From positions 62,001 through 126,000 of the forward strand of contig JAKQCT010000001.1 in NCBI GenBank assembly GCA_029559035.1: a DNA stretch of 64,000 nt. The letters run 5' to 3'. Under the pieces are notes generated by a model. The model did not search any database. It was not told the DNA's origin and saw only the letters and a program-made list of their open reading frames with translations. Source of the stretch: Acidobacteriota bacterium (GTDB lineage: Bacteria; Acidobacteriota; UBA4820). A program made the translations under genes and the position numbers. This document shows positions 27,760 through 37,195 of this stretch, one piece after another (position 1 is the first letter of the stretch; each line of letters begins with the position of its first letter).

Positions 27760-28126
27760 GTCATGGTCACTTTGAAGAAGAATAGGTTATGAACCTTAAT
27801 AAGATCATCTCAATTTGATTGTCTGTGAAGGAGAATTCAATTCAACAGTTCATCTCTATTGACATGTAAAACAATTTCAAATAAAATCTTAGTCTATAAG
27901 AGTAAGTATATGTGAAAGCTCTTAGAATGGTGGATAAAATTAATGAGATGCTTACTTGTTTCAGTTTTTTAAGCGGACTTTTTAGATGGAATCCGCACTA
28001 AATGATGATTCTGATTCATTTATCTGGTATTTTAAAAGAAAACCATGAAAGATGTGGATCTGGCTGCCAATATTTTCCGTTGGTTGAACAATCTGATAAA
28101 GGATTAATCAAAAAGGAGGGTGTGAA

Positions 28127-30472
28127 ATGAGGGCAAAATCATTGTTTTTCATTTTTATTGTGTTGGTCTGTATGTTGCTGACCACAGTCCTGTTTGCTCA
28201 GTCAACTCCCGAAGAGATGCAAGTGATAATTGACAACCAAGGATTAAGCTGGAAAGCTGAATGGACACCCTACTCCAATTTATCAGCCGAGGAATTGCAG
28301 GGGCTTTTAGGAACCTCTGATACACCAAGTAACTTTGTTCACGAACCTACAATAATACCTCCGCCAATAACGCCACTTCCAAGTAGTTTTGATTGGAGGA
28401 ATAAAGTGGGGCATAATTATGTCACGGGAATAAGGAATCAAAAAAAGGATTATAACGGAAATTTAGTAAACTGCGGATCCTGTTATGCACATGCAACAAC
28501 CGCAGCCCTTGAATCCCATATGTTAATCCAGATGGAAAAACCAGATGCAAACCTTGATCTGTCAGAACAAATGATGGTAGGAAATTGTTCAAACCAACAT
28601 CCCGGTGATTGTGCAAATGGTGGCTACATTTCCGCGGCTACTGCATTTCTCGCAAACCCGGGAATTTCTGAAGAATGGTGCGATCCATATAGGGGAACGA
28701 GTGAAGGTTGCGCGAATGCTTGTCCTGATTGGACTTCTCATAGATATTATCTTACTGGTTCAAGCATGGTAGCCTTTAGTAAAGATCAGATAAAAAACGC
28801 CATATATACCTATGGACCTGTTGTGGCAGATATGAGTGTTACAAATGATTTTGCACAGTATTATGGTTTATACAGCGGAGTTTATGAATCTCCCAGTTGC
28901 TGTATTTACGGCAGTTGTACCTCATGTTTGGGAGACCTTCCGATTTGCTCTCAGGATGGTTGTGGTTCTGTAACGAGAAGTTGCGTGGCATACCATTCTA
29001 TTTTGATCGTCGGTTGGCAGGATGATCCCAGTATTGCGTCGTGGGGAGGTGGCTATTTTATTGGAAAAAACAGCTGGGGAGAGAGCTGGGGTGTAAATGG
29101 TTTTTTCAAGATAGCTTATTCTCAAATGAACAATTGTATAAAGTTCGGAAGGAATGCCTTTGTATACACCTCTTCTTCAACATCACAGCCGGTTTATTCC
29201 ATCGAAGGTCAAGTCAATGGTTATTATGGACCGAATTGTTGCATTAATGCCTCAATCACAGTATTTAATCAGGAAAATGCCGTGGTCCAACAAACCGCCT
29301 GCAGCAGGAAGCCGGGTACCTCTTCTTATTACCGCATGTTATTGCCAGGTGGATCTTACACTTTGACAGCAACAGAGCCGAGTCCTTCAGAGGGTTATAC
29401 ATTTAACCAGCCGACGACAACTGTTAATCTCGCGGGATCTAACCTAACGGGAATCAATTTTATTGCTTACGGCAAATATTCCATATCTGGCAATACTACT
29501 TTCAATAGTACCCCGTTGGCTAATGTTACAATAAAAATTACAGGAACCGCGCTACCAACAAATGGATACACTACAACAAGCAATTACAATGGACTTTATA
29601 GCATGCCATTTCTTTTACCTGGAACATACACTATAACACCGACATTAAACGGATATGTATTTTCTGCTGCAACTGTTAATATTTCGAACGCGAGTCAAAC
29701 AATGGATTTTTCTGCCACTCAAGAAACTTATAGCGTATCTGGCACGATAACAAAATGTGGAAATCCAGATCCTTCTGTTCAAGTTAAATCTATTGATGCA
29801 AATGGAGGAATGACATATGCATACACCAATATTTCAGGTAATTATACGATCAGTGGTCTTATCAATGGCACTTATACGATAAAAGCAAACAAGTCCTTAA
29901 TGACAAAATTCTCGCCAACATCCCAGAGCGCAACTATTAACGGCCACAATATTACAGGAATTAACTTCCAAGAGGTGGCGCTATGTAGAATATGTTCACA
30001 AAGCTATTTTGATGGCTTAAAAACATGCGACCTAAGAGATGAGGATGACACCTGTTTCCGTTCCAATCTTGATAGCTACACGGCATGTATCATCAATCAA
30101 ACTATTAATAGTAGTTCTCCTCTTTATGGACAGCTTCTTCTGGCAACAACCGCTAGTAGAGCTAAGGGGCAACCTGTTAATGAGGAGCATACATTTCATG
30201 TTGCTTCTGAAGGGGACTATTATGTCAATATTGTAAACGGCGACGGTGAAAATTCAAACACCCTTGTTTCGTCAGCAACTATTGACATTTCAGATATTGG
30301 TCAAATTATTCGCCCCAATGAGTTTAACAAAAATGTTGCTTTAATATCAAAGCCAGTTCATTTAATGGAGGGCGAATATGTGCTTACCTCTAATGTTAGA
30401 AGCCAACCTGGTTCTTACATTACAATTATCCTTTCAAGTTTCGATCTGTCATCGGGCGGGGAATTGCCATAA
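28127..30472 (+). CDS. Secreted papain-family (C1A) cysteine protease with several carboxypeptidase-regulatory-like domains
   Basis: Signal peptide; NCGSCYAHATTAALESHM (catalytic Cys), AYHSILIVGWQDD (His), GKNSWGESWGVNGFFKI (Asn); repeated G.V....G.YT..gL..GtYTi domains. Confidence 0.9.
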   Translation: MRAKSLFFIFIVLVCMLLTTVLFAQSTPEEMQVIIDNQGLSWKAEWTPYSNLSAEELQGLLGTSDTPSNFVHEPTIIPPPITPLPSSFDWRNKVGHNYVTGIRNQKKDYNGNLVNCGSCYAHATTAALESHMLIQMEKPDANLDLSEQMMVGNCSNQHPGDCANGGYISAATAFLANPGISEEWCDPYRGTSEGCANACPDWTSHRYYLTGSSMVAFSKDQIKNAIYTYGPVVADMSVTNDFAQYYGLYSGVYESPSCCIYGSCTSCLGDLPICSQDGCGSVTRSCVAYHSILIVGWQDDPSIASWGGGYFIGKNSWGESWGVNGFFKIAYSQMNNCIKFGRNAFVYTSSSTSQPVYSIEGQVNGYYGPNCCINASITVFNQENAVVQQTACSRKPGTSSYYRMLLPGGSYTLTATEPSPSEGYTFNQPTTTVNLAGSNLTGINFIAYGKYSISGNTTFNSTPLANVTIKITGTALPTNGYTTTSNYNGLYSMPFLLPGTYTITPTLNGYVFSAATVNISNASQTMDFSATQETYSVSGTITKCGNPDPSVQVKSIDANGGMTYAYTNISGNYTISGLINGTYTIKANKSLMTKFSPTSQSATINGHNITGINFQEVALCRICSQSYFDGLKTCDLRDEDDTCFRSNLDSYTACIINQTINSSSPLYGQLLLATTASRAKGQPVNEEHTFHVASEGDYYVNIVNGDGENSNTLVSSATIDISDIGQIIRPNEFNKNVALISKPVHLMEGEYVLTSNVRSQPGSYITIILSSFDLSSGGELP

Positions 30473-30496
30473 AAGTGATAGTATAGAAATGCCAAA

Positions 30497-30523
30497 GGCG
30501 GGAAGCACAAAAAGCTTCCCGCC
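30497..30523. terminator. 10-bp hairpin GGCGGGAAGC-ACAAAAA-GCTTCCCGCC
   Basis: Inverted repeat between papain-like gene and the start of the next gene. Confidence 0.65.
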
Positions 30524-30544
30524 ACTGTGGTAAAGGAACATGGC

Positions 30545-32737
30545 ATGAATAAAGTTAAGGATCTACAGAAACTTGTTCACCGTCATATAGTGTTATTAAT
30601 GTTAGTAAATATAATATCTCTTGGAATTTATTCAGGAGATAATAGGTGGACCCTCATCGGTCCGAACGGAGGTGATATTTCCCAAATTGTGGTAAATGGT
30701 TCTTCGCCAGAAATTATCTATGCTCTGGCAAGGCAAAATTATTTTGTGCCAGACAGCAGAATATATAAGAGTGTCGATTCCGGAAATAGCTACCAGGATA
30801 TAACCTTTCAATTAATTCCCCTTTTCAACGATCAAGATGTCTATATTTTTCAGATTGACAATTCTGCAACAAATCCGAATATTCTATATGTCGCAACGAG
30901 TATCGGGATTTTTAAAACGGAGGATGGTGGTGACAGCTATATTTCTTGTGACCTTCGCGATATGTGCATTACATGTCTGACAATAGATCCGCAAAATATT
31001 AATGTAATATTTGCAGGGACGAAAGAAAATGGTTTGTTCAAGAGCAGTGACGGAGGAAATATCTGGACCTCAGTTAATCATGGAATCAATTCAACCCAGA
31101 TTAACTGTATAACAGTTGATCCGATCAATAATAAAAAAATATATGCTTGTACAGCTCCAGCAACAATATATGAAAGTATCGATGGTGGCATGACATGGAT
31201 CGAATTATCTAGCATTATAAACCCTTCCAGGCTAGTTATCAATCCAATAGAAACTAATATCCTATATATACTTGCGGGGGAATATGGACTTTCTCCATAT
31301 AAAAGCATAGATGGCGGCTTGACATGGTCTTATATAGAAGTAGGTTGGCCTTTCGTATCGACCTTAATTGTGAGTTCGGATGCCCCTGCACGAATATATG
31401 CCGGTACACCAAATGGAATCTGTACAAGTATTGATAGTGGTAATCATTGGGAATGTAAGGGTGATATGTTCCCAAACAATAGAGATGTTGCTTCTTTCGC
31501 GCTTGACCCACATAACACATCCGTTTTGTATGCGGGAACATCTGGTGGCGGCATTTTCAAAAGCGCGGATGGGGGGGACAGTTGGGTTAAATCCGATAAA
31601 GGGTTAGAAGCTTCATTTACGTGGAAGGTTGCGCTTGATCCGAGCAATGACCACATAATATATGCCGGAACAAACGGGGGCGGCTTATATAAAAGTGAAA
31701 ACAACGGGCTAGATTGGCAAATGAAGAATCAAGCAGATGCAGGGGTGGCTGTCTGGAATATATTCGATATGGCCTTTGATCCCACCAATCCTTCTACAAT
31801 GTATATCGGATCGGGATGCTGCAAAGGTATGTTTAAAACTGAGGATTCCGGCAATACTTGGCAAGAATTGGGCACTTTCTCATTTGTAGAGACTCTCGCG
31901 ATTGATCCATTAAACTCTTCCACCTTATATGCGAATGGAAGTAAGAGCCTGGATGGCGGAAACACATGGTTTTCCTCATGCCCCGAAACAATTGGAAAAA
32001 TCAATAAAATAGCAATAGATCCGACCCGGCCATCAAATATATACTTAATAACATCAAATTCTGAGATATTTAGAAGCAATGACGGAGGTCTTAGCTGGGC
32101 AAGGAAGGATATTCCTATTCCTAATTCGGCAAAAGATAACTATCACTGCACAGTGGCTCTAGATTCACAAACGCCGGATACAATATACGCGGGACTTAAA
32201 GGGATCTACCAGAGTGAAGACGGCGGGAATACATGGGTATGCAAAGGGCTTGAGGAGGATTGCATCTTGGAAATTCTGGTAGATCCGGGAAATCCTGATG
32301 TCGTATTTGCAGGATCATTGCGCAATGGAGTTTATAGAAGTAACAATAGAGGCGATACATGGGAAAGCTTTTCCGATGGGATGAATTCATCCACTGTCCT
32401 CTCTCTCGCAATTATCCAGCAACCTACTTGGACTATCTATGCAGGAACAACTATAGGGATATTCTCTTATGCCGAAAACCATCCCGTAATCAATTCAATC
32501 CGGAAGCTTTCCAATCCTTTTCGTTTGAAGATTATCGGCGGCAATATTAATCCCGATGTCAAGGTATATATCGGCACATCTCAAATACAGTGGACGAATA
32601 TTAAGTACAAAAGCCCCAATGAAATAGTGCTCAAAGGTGGAGTAACGCTAAAGAATCTTATCCCCAAAGGTGTTCCCGTCGAAATTAAGGTCGTCAATGG
32701 AGACGGTGGAAGTGCAACATATATCTATACAAGATAA
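30545..32737 (+). CDS. BNR/sortilin-like repeat protein with C-terminal IPT/TIG-like domain
   Basis: Many kS.DgG.tW / AGT..GifkS.DGG.sW repeats; C-term NPFRLKIIGGNINPDVKVYIG...IPKGVPVEIKVVNGDGGSATYIYTR. Confidence 0.85.
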   Translation: MNKVKDLQKLVHRHIVLLMLVNIISLGIYSGDNRWTLIGPNGGDISQIVVNGSSPEIIYALARQNYFVPDSRIYKSVDSGNSYQDITFQLIPLFNDQDVYIFQIDNSATNPNILYVATSIGIFKTEDGGDSYISCDLRDMCITCLTIDPQNINVIFAGTKENGLFKSSDGGNIWTSVNHGINSTQINCITVDPINNKKIYACTAPATIYESIDGGMTWIELSSIINPSRLVINPIETNILYILAGEYGLSPYKSIDGGLTWSYIEVGWPFVSTLIVSSDAPARIYAGTPNGICTSIDSGNHWECKGDMFPNNRDVASFALDPHNTSVLYAGTSGGGIFKSADGGDSWVKSDKGLEASFTWKVALDPSNDHIIYAGTNGGGLYKSENNGLDWQMKNQADAGVAVWNIFDMAFDPTNPSTMYIGSGCCKGMFKTEDSGNTWQELGTFSFVETLAIDPLNSSTLYANGSKSLDGGNTWFSSCPETIGKINKIAIDPTRPSNIYLITSNSEIFRSNDGGLSWARKDIPIPNSAKDNYHCTVALDSQTPDTIYAGLKGIYQSEDGGNTWVCKGLEEDCILEILVDPGNPDVVFAGSLRNGVYRSNNRGDTWESFSDGMNSSTVLSLAIIQQPTWTIYAGTTIGIFSYAENHPVINSIRKLSNPFRLKIIGGNINPDVKVYIGTSQIQWTNIKYKSPNEIVLKGGVTLKNLIPKGVPVEIKVVNGDGGSATYIYTR

Positions 32738-32773
32738 AAAATAGATTCCAAGGGCTCCATCCCCAATTATGCG

Positions 32774-32802
32774 CGGGGTCAGGCTTGCATATTTGCATAT
32801 TG
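32774..32802 (-). repeat. Right 29-bp inverted repeat CGGGGTCAGGCTTGCATATTTGCATATTG
   Basis: Perfect reverse complement of 27731-27759. Confidence 0.92.
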
Positions 32803-32954
32803 AACGGTGCTCTTACTTTAATCTTGAATTCCCGGGATATTGTAGATTACTTCGCTTGTCTCGGCTCCGAGGACGCTCTCGTAATGACCGGCTTTTATTG
32901 GCTCGGAGGAGGGACGCTTCAAAGGCCGGTTCGCGATGATGACCCTTCGCGGCT

Positions 32955-33824
32955 TCATTTTATCTTGAGCTTGTCTTTTGTCACGGAGGCGAAGAAATCT
33001 TCGGACCACAGCTCGACGGCGCGATGATCCTTGATGAACGGAAGAATATCCCTTTTCGCCCTGGAGAAATCGGTCGCCTCGAACCGCTCGTTCAACATTT
33101 GTCGGATCTCCTTTTCGGTGAGCTTGCCCTTCTTGCCGATGTCACCGGTCTGGGCCAGGCGTGCGGCGAGGTGGGCGCTGTTGAGCGGTTCGCCCTTTGA
33201 AAGATACCAGATGAAATCATAGTAATCACGGCCCTTGACGCGGCCCTGCCATCCCCTGCAGAGGAGGGCGTGGACTTTGCCCGCGAAGAGCGAGGGGAGA
33301 TCGAACACTCTGACGCTGAAAGGTATCGGGACGAGGTGATACTTGATGTCGTACTCCGCCCCCGGGGGAGGATCGGTATCAACTTCGAGCTTTATCTTGA
33401 TAAGCTCTCCCGGATGAACACCGCTTACCGGGGGCTTGAGGGAGGTTATCTTCAGAAGGTGGACCTGCGTGCCTCCCTTGATAAATGCCGATTTGATGGC
33501 GGAATCGCTCCTTTTTGTCTTTTCCTCAACGCTCATCTCGAGGCCGAATGAGCCCAGCTCGGACCGGACAGCTTCGGTGAAGGGAGAGATGTCGAACCTG
33601 GAGTCCTTCGTGATGAGGCTGAAGTCGAGGTCTTCCGAGAAGCGGTCCAGGCGGTGAAAGATCCGAAGCGCCGTTCCGCCGTAGAAAGCCGCGATCTTGA
33701 AGAATCCCTCGCGGTAAAGCCCCAGCAGGGCGATCTCCTGGATGATCTCCTTGAGGGCGCTTATATGATCGTCGGCTGTCCTGGGAGAATATTCGGCCAG
33801 CATGCTTTCGATCGCGCTATGCAC
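32955..33824 (-). CDS. AbiEii-type nucleotidyltransferase toxin
   Basis: FYGGTALRIFHRLDRFSEDLDFSL nucleotidyltransferase motif; operon with AbiEi-like gene. Confidence 0.85.
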   Translation of the reverse strand: MHSAIESMLAEYSPRTADDHISALKEIIQEIALLGLYREGFFKIAAFYGGTALRIFHRLDRFSEDLDFSLITKDSRFDISPFTEAVRSELGSFGLEMSVEEKTKRSDSAIKSAFIKGGTQVHLLKITSLKPPVSGVHPGELIKIKLEVDTDPPPGAEYDIKYHLVPIPFSVRVFDLPSLFAGKVHALLCRGWQGRVKGRDYYDFIWYLSKGEPLNSAHLAARLAQTGDIGKKGKLTEKEIRQMLNERFEATDFSRAKRDILPFIKDHRAVELWSEDFFASVTKDKLKIK

Positions 33825-34434
33825 GGGAAGCCTCCTTTTTCATCCACTCTGCGAAAAGGAGAATTGGCCTTCTTCTATACAGCGGGGCAAGGATGGAAAC
33901 AGCCCTTCTGTTCAGGGCGGCAACCGCCTTTTCATCCATACGCCACTCATTGAACAACAGAGATTTTACGGAATCGATCGAATCGACTCCCCTGGCCTTG
34001 TAAAGCGAATCGCAGAGAGCCTTTTCAGGGGTCGCGATCAGGTATCCCTGGCCGTTGTCGTCATTTCGGGCGATCCCGTAGGGGAAAACAGCCCTGGGCA
34101 AATAGTAATAATAGAAATCGCCGATCGGCGTGTGAAATCTCTTGTTCTTGTTCTTGTCGTAGATCGCGGAAGTGACCGCGCCGGCCCTTTCGGGGATCAG
34201 GCCGTAGAACGAGAGGGCGTACTCGAAGGAGATGTAGGAAGGGCCGTAGATGGCTGAAGCGAGGCTCCTAAGCGAGTATCCCGCTTCGCTTCCTTCGATG
34301 AACAAACCGCGGCGGATCTGGATGACTTCTCCCGAGCGGATCATGCGCGTGATCTTCGCCCGGGGTGAGGCGTAATCCTTGAGTTTGTCGGCCAAAGTCA
34401 TGTGATCCATGAGCATGTTCATTATCTCCCGCAA
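33817..34434 (-). CDS. AbiEi-like antitoxin/transcriptional regulator
   Basis: ITRMIRSGEVIQIRRGLFIEG, YISFEYALSFYGLIPE, TPEKALCDSLY; overlaps toxin start by 8 bp. Confidence 0.8.
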   Translation of the reverse strand: MREIMNMLMDHMTLADKLKDYASPRAKITRMIRSGEVIQIRRGLFIEGSEAGYSLRSLASAIYGPSYISFEYALSFYGLIPERAGAVTSAIYDKNKNKRFHTPIGDFYYYYLPRAVFPYGIARNDDNGQGYLIATPEKALCDSLYKARGVDSIDSVKSLLFNEWRMDEKAVAALNRRAVSILAPLYRRRPILLFAEWMKKEASRA

Positions 34435-34560
34435 GTATTAATTTATGATACATACAGGAGAAAGTCAAGAGCCGGGCAAACTCCTTTGCGCCGAAGTTAT
34501 ATCATTTGACTTAATCAAACGAATGAATTATATTATCGGCTTGAAGGGAGTTAACCTGAG

Positions 34561-35253
34561 ATGACGCCAGGAACCGCAGCGAAAAGAAGGGGAGAAACGA
34601 CGAGGACCAGGATGCTGGAGGCAGGAGTCGAGCCTTTCGCCCGTTTCGGTCCGGACGGCATATCGACCCGGGAGCTCGCGAAGATGGCCGGCGTCAACAG
34701 CGCGGCGATCGCGTACCATTTCGGCGGGAAGGAGAATTACTACTGCGAGGTCGTCAGATACATCATTGAGACCCGCACCCGCCCCATCTTCGATATCGTG
34801 AAAAAGACGATGGACGAGCTGAAGCGCGTCGGCGGCGACAGGAAAGCCGCGGGCAGACTGCTTGTCGGACTGGTGAGTTCCCTCATCGAGACTGTCACGC
34901 TGAATCCGCGGACCAGGGTCATGCCGGGCATCTTCGCCAGGGAACAGCTGCATCCCACGAAGGCGTTCGACATAATCCACAAGGAGGCGATACTCAAAAT
35001 GGAGACGGCGCTCTCCGAGCTTATAGCCGCCGCGACAGGTTCGAAGCCGGGAGCTCCGGAGGTGATAGTAAAGGCCCACGCCCTGATAGGCCAGGTGATG
35101 GTCTTCAACGTGGGGGCGGATGTACTCAGGATCAGGCTGGGCCATTCCGTCATGGGAAAGAAGGAGTCCGCCTTCGTGGCCGGAGTGGCCGCGGAGATGA
35201 CGGCGCGCTTCGTCGGGATCGAAACAGGAACGAGAAAAAAGGGAACACTTTAA
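34561..35253 (+). CDS. TetR family regulator
   Basis: TRMLEAGVEPFARFGPDGISTRELAKMAGVNSAAIAYHFGGKENYYCEVV. Confidence 0.9.
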   Translation: MTPGTAAKRRGETTRTRMLEAGVEPFARFGPDGISTRELAKMAGVNSAAIAYHFGGKENYYCEVVRYIIETRTRPIFDIVKKTMDELKRVGGDRKAAGRLLVGLVSSLIETVTLNPRTRVMPGIFAREQLHPTKAFDIIHKEAILKMETALSELIAAATGSKPGAPEVIVKAHALIGQVMVFNVGADVLRIRLGHSVMGKKESAFVAGVAAEMTARFVGIETGTRKKGTL

Positions 35254-35263
35254 GGAGTCTGAC

Positions 35264-36232
35264 ATGAGACGGTCGATGGTTGTCATGATGGCGGTTGTGA
35301 TCTTGGGGCTCTCCTGCGGCCGGGGCGACGGGAACGGAAGGCTGAAACTTTCCGGAACGGTCGAGGCCACCACGGCCGACCTCTCGTTCAAGGTCCCGGG
35401 AAGGCTCCTGGAGCGCTTTGTGGACGAAGGGGCAGCCGTTTCTGAAGGCGCCCGGGTGGCGAAGCTTGAAGAGACCGAATATGTGAAGGCCGCTGAAAAA
35501 TTCAGGGCGGGGGCCGGCGCGGCGAAGGCCGTTCTCGATGAGCTTCATGCCGGCTTCCGCGGCGAAGATGTAAAACAGGCGGCCGCCGCGGAGTCTGGAG
35601 CCAGGGCCGATTACGAGAAGGCGCGGGCCGATTACTCGAGGATCGAGGCCCTTTACAAGGACGGTGTCGCCTCCAAAAGGGATTACGATTTCGCGCTGAG
35701 CGCGAGGGACTCGGCGAAGGCGAAGCTCGACCAGGCCGTACAGCAGCACCTGCTGATGAAGCGTGGCGCGAGGAAGGAGCAGGTCGAGGCGGCCCAGGCG
35801 CAGTACGACCAGGCTTCAGCCGCGTCGGCAGAGGCGGAGATCAGGCTCGGCGACACTCTTCTTATCGCGCCATTCGCGGGGATCGTCCTTTCGAAGCACG
35901 CCGAAGAAGGAGAGTTCCTTTCGGCAGGCGCGCCGGTAGTAACGCTCGGCGACATAGCTCATCCGTGGATCAGGGCATACCTCGAAGAGTCGGACCTCGG
36001 AAGAGTGAAGATCGGGGCGGGAGCGAAAGTGACGACAGATACTTTCTCCGGAAAGTCCTATCCCGGAAAAGTGACCTTCATCGCCTCGCAGGCCGAGTTC
36101 ACCCCCAAGACCATCGAAACGAAGAAGGAGAGAGTCAAGCTTGTCTACAGGATCAAGGTGGAGGTGGACAACCCCGCGATGGAACTGAAGCCGGGGATGC
36201 CCGCCGATGTAGAGATAGAGACGGGAAGATAG
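35264..36232 (+). CDS. HlyD-family efflux adaptor (YbhG-like)
   Basis: Signal, KLSGTVEATTADLSFKVPGRLLERFVDEGAAVSEGARVAKLE, coiled coil, barrel. Confidence 0.88.
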   Translation: MRRSMVVMMAVVILGLSCGRGDGNGRLKLSGTVEATTADLSFKVPGRLLERFVDEGAAVSEGARVAKLEETEYVKAAEKFRAGAGAAKAVLDELHAGFRGEDVKQAAAAESGARADYEKARADYSRIEALYKDGVASKRDYDFALSARDSAKAKLDQAVQQHLLMKRGARKEQVEAAQAQYDQASAASAEAEIRLGDTLLIAPFAGIVLSKHAEEGEFLSAGAPVVTLGDIAHPWIRAYLEESDLGRVKIGAGAKVTTDTFSGKSYPGKVTFIASQAEFTPKTIETKKERVKLVYRIKVEVDNPAMELKPGMPADVEIETGR

Positions 36233-36241
36233 GAGACAGAC

Positions 36242-37195
36242 TTGACCGGGCCAGGCGCCTCGGGCGCCATCGTATGCCGCTCAGTTTCACGCGTTTTCGG
36301 GAAACTGGAAGCCCTGAAGGACATCTCCTTCGAGGTTGAAAAGGGAGAGCTGTTCGGACTCGTCGGACCGGACGGGGCGGGCAAGACAACCATGATGCGC
36401 ATCCTCGCCTCGATCCTGAAGCCCACCTCCGGCGAGGCTTTCGTGGCGGGCTGCCACACGGTAAAAGAGGCAGCGCTAGTGCAGGACAGGACCGGCTACA
36501 TGAGCCAGCGGTTCGGGCTCTACCCGGACCTGACCGTCGAGGAGAACCTCGGTTTCTACGCCGACATATACAGCGTCTCGAAGCCGGACAGGGAAGCGAG
36601 ACAGAAAAGGTTCCTCGAATTCTCCGGCCTCGCCCCTTTCCTGAAAAGAAGGGCCGGCAACCTTTCGGGCGGGATGAAGCAGAAGCTGGGCCTCTGCTGC
36701 GCGCTGATACACACACCCGAGGTGCTCCTGCTCGACGAACCGACCAACGGCGTCGATCCTGTTTCGAGAAGGGATTTCTGGAAGATCCTCTATGGCCTTC
36801 TGGGCGAGGGGGTGGCGATCTTCGTTTCAACCTCATACCTCGACGAGGCCGAAAGGTGCGGAAAGCTGGCGCTGCTGAACAAGGGCTCCATCCTGGCTCT
36901 CGGGACCCCCGATGAAGTGAAGAAGCTTCTGGGCCACGACATCCTGGAGGTGATCGCCGAGCCCGACCGGGAAGCCGCGGCGGCGCTAAAAGCCTCCGCC
37001 GAATCTTCCGGCTTCAGCTCTGTCATCCTCTTCGGCGACCGGATACATGTAGCCTCGGACGACATGGCGGCAAGCCGCGCGGAAGTAAAAAAGATACTTG
37101 AAAGAAAGAATATCAGGATCATTTCGACGAGGGTCGTCGGCCCTTCCATTGAAGATGTCTTCGTCGAAGCCGTCCGCGGGGAGAAAGGGCAATGA
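36242..37195 (+). CDS. ABC transporter ATPase
   Basis: GPDGAGKTTMMR (Walker A-like), NLSGGMKQKLGLCCAL, LLLDEPTNGVDPVSRR. Confidence 0.92.
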   Translation: MTGPGASGAIVCRSVSRVFGKLEALKDISFEVEKGELFGLVGPDGAGKTTMMRILASILKPTSGEAFVAGCHTVKEAALVQDRTGYMSQRFGLYPDLTVEENLGFYADIYSVSKPDREARQKRFLEFSGLAPFLKRRAGNLSGGMKQKLGLCCALIHTPEVLLLDEPTNGVDPVSRRDFWKILYGLLGEGVAIFVSTSYLDEAERCGKLALLNKGSILALGTPDEVKKLLGHDILEVIAEPDREAAAALKASAESSGFSSVILFGDRIHVASDDMAASRAEVKKILERKNIRIISTRVVGPSIEDVFVEAVRGEKGQ

